Shown: positions 60,331 through 64,000 of the stretch, piece after piece | Layout of the letters: each line of letters starts with the position of its first letter | How positions within the stretch are numbered: position 1 is the first letter of the stretch | Assembly (NCBI GenBank): GCA_028671895.1 | Contig: CM053794.1 | Coordinates: forward strand, 19,268,501-19,332,500 | Origin: Oenanthe sinensis | Lineage: Eukaryota > Streptophyta > Magnoliopsida > Apiales > Apiaceae | DNA length: 64,000 nt | Direction: 5' to 3' | The notes under the pieces: model-generated | Databases searched by the model: none | Seen by the model: the letters and a program-made list of their open reading frames with translations, nothing else | What the model was told of the DNA's origin: nothing | Translations under genes and position numbers: made by a program

Positions 60331-61202
60331 CAAATTTGACAAATAAACTAGGTTACATAGATTGTTTATATAGAGAGCTGCTTATCAACTAATAACAGAA
60401 AATCAAATTACAATATGAATAGAATTTCTAATTATTAGTTAACAGTTTCAATCTGTAATTCTCCTTCCTTCCTATAGCATATCTGCAATATATTTGCCTT
60501 TATCTTCGAAGATTTTCCATGATTGTGATCACCTTCCAAATTCAGCTTCAACTTTATAGATTCTGAAAAACTTCAGACTCTGATTTGCATCCAGACTTTT
60601 GTTTCATTTTCTTCTGAAATTCTTCTAAGTACAAATGACATCTATAAATTAATGTTGACTATCTAGACTCTGATTATAGAAAAGTTCAGAAACTAGAAAA
60701 ACTTGTTATAGATAAACTATGCTAGACCCTGTTCTAATATTTTGTATATCATTAAATGAATATATTCCTAGCAAATAGTAATTAAACTCTTATTAAAAGA
60801 CAAATAGAAATTTATATAAATTTTAAATACATAAATTCTAAAAAATTAGAAAATGATTTCGAGCGCTTTGAAAGCACCCGAGAATTCTCCAATTTTAATG
60901 ATTAACAGGCTTCTCCTAAATGAGCCGCTCTCTCGTGAAACACATTTTTTTGCCAATAAGTCACTCTATTGTTTCTTTTTTAGATATCCCATACAATTAT
61001 TTTTATAAGACTTACAATTATAATATTTTAATATTTACTAATTACATTCTTAATTAGAAGGTAAGTAGTAATTAAAATCCTAATTAGATTATAAGTATGG
61101 ATTTCATTATACTTTTAATTATAGTAAGTTAATATTTCCTTATAAGACTTACAATTAGAAGGCATTTACTAACTAGACTCTTATTAGAAGGAAAATAGGA
61201 AT

Positions 61203-62036
61203 TTATATAAATTTAACACCCTCTGATTCTAACCCAAGTCACAATCCAATCATTGTCAACCAAACACAATTGCCAACTTTTATAGTCTCCCAAAAGACTG
61301 TAGTTGTAACAAACACTTCTCAACAAGGGCCTAGCAATAAGAGGAAGGGTAAATCAATAAAGGAGTGTTCTCCTAAGAAAAGAAAATTAATTGATGAGCC
61401 AACTGATTATGAGGATAGTAATGAATGACTAGTTTTTCCAATAAAGAAGGTTGTAAAGAAGGATTCTGAAGGGCCTAGCAATAAGAGGAAGCCATTCACA
61501 GTAAATCCAATGTTTGAGATGAAAGAGAAGAAAAGAAGATTAGTCAAGGCTGCAGTCTCTGATGCTTTAATCTCTGATCCAGTAATCTCTGATCAACCTC
61601 TATCCTTAAACACTGATGAAGCCGTAAACTCTGAAAAATTGATAAACTCTGATGCAGTCTTAAAATCTGAGCCAATATTATTTGAGAATCTGATAAACTC
61701 TGATGCCTTGATAAACTCTGATGAGTTGGTACAACCTGAGTTGACTGGTGATAATACAACTATTGGTGATGTTGCCGAAGGTGAAGCTGCTGCAGTTCTC
61801 ATATCTGATTCTCTTGTTTCCACACCAAAACAGATTATTAAGGAAATTTCTTATGAAAGAGTTAGGGAGCTAGAAGAAGAAGTAAGGAATGAGATGGAAG
61901 AAAAGAAGCCAAAAACAATTTCATCTTCTCCTAGTTCTAAACTTTTTTCAAGGAAGAAGAAGAAGCAAATATCTTTTGGCCAGGACACAAGAACCTACCT
62001 CTCAAAGTGAGGTAGCAATCATTTCTAGGCCAGGCA
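61203..62036 (+). pseudogene. Fragment of an element-A-type second ORF
   Basis: Collinear with the minus strand of about 6905-6185: LVFPIKK, KKRRLVKA, NSD-rich part (INSDA, INSDE), RVRELEEEVRNEMEEKKPK, then KKKQISFGQDT and a stretch matching the DNA for QSEVAI. A stop interrupts it near 61425 and an open frame runs 61510-62010. Relative to element A it lacks some parts and carries a second GPSNKRK block, so it comes from a related but distinct copy. It is cut on the right by the LTR of element C. Confidence 0.8.
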
Positions 62037-63195
62037 TGTTTGGGATAATCGAATCATGATGCTGCGTTTTATGATATGAAAACGAACGAGTTTGAATAGA
62101 AAATTAACCTTAATCGCTACGGCGCAAGCGATTCAAATCCACGTCTTCTACTGTATTCCCGTATTCACCTTGAGCGAAGTGTGGCCTTCGATCCTCCCAA
62201 GGTTGCCTCCCTTCTAACTTTGAGATCTTGGAACCCTAGTTCTTGGTTGCCTCCTTGAACGGCTGCTCACAAAAACCCTAGTATTTTCCAACTCCTAGCT
62301 AGAAGAGAATAAGATGAATATATAGGCTACAGTAGGGATCCTGGATAATTAGGTCGGGCCTTCTAATGACATTCTGGGTCAAGCCCAATGTCATTAAATA
62401 TTAATTCAATCCACTAAAGAATTAATATTTGCACTACCTCTCCTAATGCCGTAATTTAATTATTTAATTCGGCTCCAATATTATTTGCTTATTAAATTCC
62501 CCATGTTTAAGATATCGAATGTCCATTAATTAAATTAATTTCTGATAATTAATTTAATCAATATCTTTTATCCTTGATCATCCACTCAACCTTATAATTA
62601 TGCAAGAACAAATCTGCCTGCAGGACTTAAGCATAATTATCTTTATGAGCTTTCAAGAGGACATCATCACCCGAATATTTTCGGATACGGTTTCCTTTTA
62701 TAGTCAATATCCCACTCTGTATGCAATGTCATTGTCCAATACATAATATTGTGATTAACAAAAAATCACATCACATATGAATCAAAACATGTGCATTGCA
62801 TACAAGTGTCAATCACTGTATCCGGATTAAGAACCTAAGCAATAATAATATTATAGAATCTTAGTTCTTCTTTATTATCAGAATAGAAGAACAATTCTAA
62901 TATTTTAATCTCGTTCAATATACACAAAGCATACAAGTATTATTCAATAATCAAGATAGATTATTTCCAAATAATACTTCAGTCATTCCAGTGGTTTGTT
63001 TAACTCCACTTAAACTGTGAACATTTATTATATTATATATAGACACTGACAATCTAATCTTCTGTTATCCCATTTGATACTAGATTATCCACAATATATA
63101 ATATACAAACAGTGTTAAAATACGCATTCAAGATTCTCAATAAAAAAAGACAATGTCATATACTTCAAACGAGTAGTTCAGTATACTCCCTAACA
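62037..63195 (-). repeat. 3' LTR of copia element C (1159 bp)
   Basis: On the minus strand it starts TGTTAGGGAG after a polypurine tract; the plus-strand end reads TGTTTGGGAT, so the ends form an inverted TGTTWGGGA. AGGCA (62032-62036) should be the target duplication, its partner lying beyond the window. Confidence 0.85.
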
Positions 63196-63206
63196 ATCTC
63201 CCACTT
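63196..63206 (-). other. Polypurine tract of copia C
   Basis: The minus strand reads AAGTGGGAGAT directly before the LTR. Confidence 0.85.
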
Positions 63207-63274
63207 ATACTAAAGCTATTCTTTGAGTATATCAGTGTTATATTACAAGCAATCCACTACCAATTAAATAACTA

Positions 63275-64000
63275 TTATGTGACCATACATCTGACTCCTA
63301 TCGCCTCCACATGCTGCTCAAAAGCCTTAGCTGGTAAGCTCTTTGTGAAAGGATCTGCCCGGTTGTCCTTTGATGCTATATCAGTCACAATAATATCTCC
63401 TCGCTTAACGAATTGTCGTATAAGGTGATACTTACGCTCGATGTGTTTTGCTGCCTTATGGTCTCGCGGTTCCTTTGCATTTGCCACAGCACCAGTGTTA
63501 TCACAATACACTGTCAAGCTCCTAGGCAAATTAGGTACCACATCTATGTCCAAAAGAAAGTTTCTGAACCATATTGCCTCTTTGGCTGCCTCCGAAGCTG
63601 CCACATATTCGGCTTCCATGGTAGAGTCAGCAACGCATTTCTGCTTTACACTCCTCCATATTACAGCTCCACCTCCTAAGGTAAACACATATCCCGAGAT
63701 TGATTTCCTCTTATCTCTATCTGCTTGGAAATCTGAATCGGTATATCCTAGAGGTAACAAATCTGAGGCCTTGTAAATTAGCATATACTCCTTAGTCCTT
63801 CTCAGGTACTTGAGTATAGCCTTTACTGCACTCCAATGTTCCTGTCCTGGGTTTGACTGATATCTGCTAACCATGCCCACGGCAAAACAAATATCAGGTC
63901 TCGTACATAACATTGCATACATTAAGCTTCCGCATGCCGAAGCATAGGGAACCGCTTTCATGCTCTCTATCGCCTCTGGTGTCTTAGGACACTGTTTCTT
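63275..64000 (-). CDS. copia C pol, reverse transcriptase end and RNase H (partial)
   Basis: The frame is open from the window edge to the stop at 63275. It begins KKQCPKTPEAIESMKAVPYA, then GSLMYAMLCTRPDICFAVG (the end of reverse transcriptase), then RNase H with YTDSDFQAD, the AEYVAA glutamate, YCDNTGA, KHIERKYHLIR and ADPFTKSLPAKAF. All expected acidic residues are there. It belongs to a different copia lineage from A and B. The element is probably intact, but only its 3' end is visible. Confidence 0.92.
   Translation of the reverse strand, partial: KKQCPKTPEAIESMKAVPYASACGSLMYAMLCTRPDICFAVGMVSRYQSNPGQEHWSAVKAILKYLRRTKEYMLIYKASDLLPLGYTDSDFQADRDKRKSISGYVFTLGGGAVIWRSVKQKCVADSTMEAEYVAASEAAKEAIWFRNFLLDIDVVPNLPRSLTVYCDNTGAVANAKEPRDHKAAKHIERKYHLIRQFVKRGDIIVTDIASKDNRADPFTKSLPAKAFEQHVEAIGVRCMVT

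Larger units (their letters stand above)
57658..61202. other. Very AT-rich intergenic region
   Basis: No coding frame is supported. It contains Helitron-like ends near 58320 and an LTR-like block at 60078-60330. A direct repeat of about 40 bases (ACTCTTATTA..AATTTATATAAATTT) lies at 60785 and 61168. Confidence 0.5.

Overview
The window is nuclear DNA of a flowering plant, most likely a eudicot. It is AT-rich, its genes are split by short GT..AG introns, and most of it is Ty1/copia retrotransposon primed by initiator tRNA-Met. I cannot name the species. Three host loci look intact or nearly so: an S-domain (G-type lectin) receptor-like kinase at 21.7-26.7 kb (+), a small conserved plant protein at 28.8-29.1 kb (-), and the large subunit of general transcription factor TFIIE at 31.8-40.4 kb (-). 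Both multi-exon genes can be spliced by eye into uninterrupted frames of 821 and 466 codons. A decayed NB-ARC/LRR resistance-gene fragment lies at 27.6-28.3 kb.

Left third (1-21 kb): layered transposons. A broken copia reverse transcriptase (1-215) is followed by palindromic repeats and a GC-rich patch. A decayed plant LINE on the minus strand (about 1.3-2.09 and 14.64-15.35 kb) was split by a hAT-like element with an 8-bp near-perfect target duplication. That element was split in turn by an 11.8-kb copia element (A, 2708-14517, 5-bp duplication GGATA). Element A has gag, pol and a long post-pol ORF, all broken by stops and frameshifts. Next come the gag remnant, primer-binding site and minisatellite-bearing LTR of another copia element (D).

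Middle (21-40.6 kb): the genic island. Introns carry mobile DNA: a Mutator-type MITE with a perfect 9-bp duplication in kinase intron 1, and in TFIIE intron 2 a 2-kb miniature LTR element carrying an intronless piece of a reticulon gene.

Right third (40.6-64 kb): a very young 17-kb copia element (B, 40592-57657, minus) with one intact 1443-codon gag-pol, a second 453-codon ORF between pol and the 3' LTR, several polypurine motifs upstream of the 3' LTR and two LTRs that differ mainly by one 1.15-kb deletion. This layout is that of Sireviruses. Its 3' LTR ends about 190 bp upstream of the TFIIE start codon, in the same direction of transcription, and carries a primer-binding-site-like tail with no matching target duplication. 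After an AT-rich gap lies a fragment of an element-A-type second ORF (61.2-62.0 kb, +), cut by the 3' LTR and RNase H end of another copia element (C) that runs off the window.

The least explained signals are the reticulon-carrying mini-element, the tRNA/PBS tail on element B, and an AACTCTGAT (Asn-Ser-Asp) repeat motif that pervades element A, including its LTRs.
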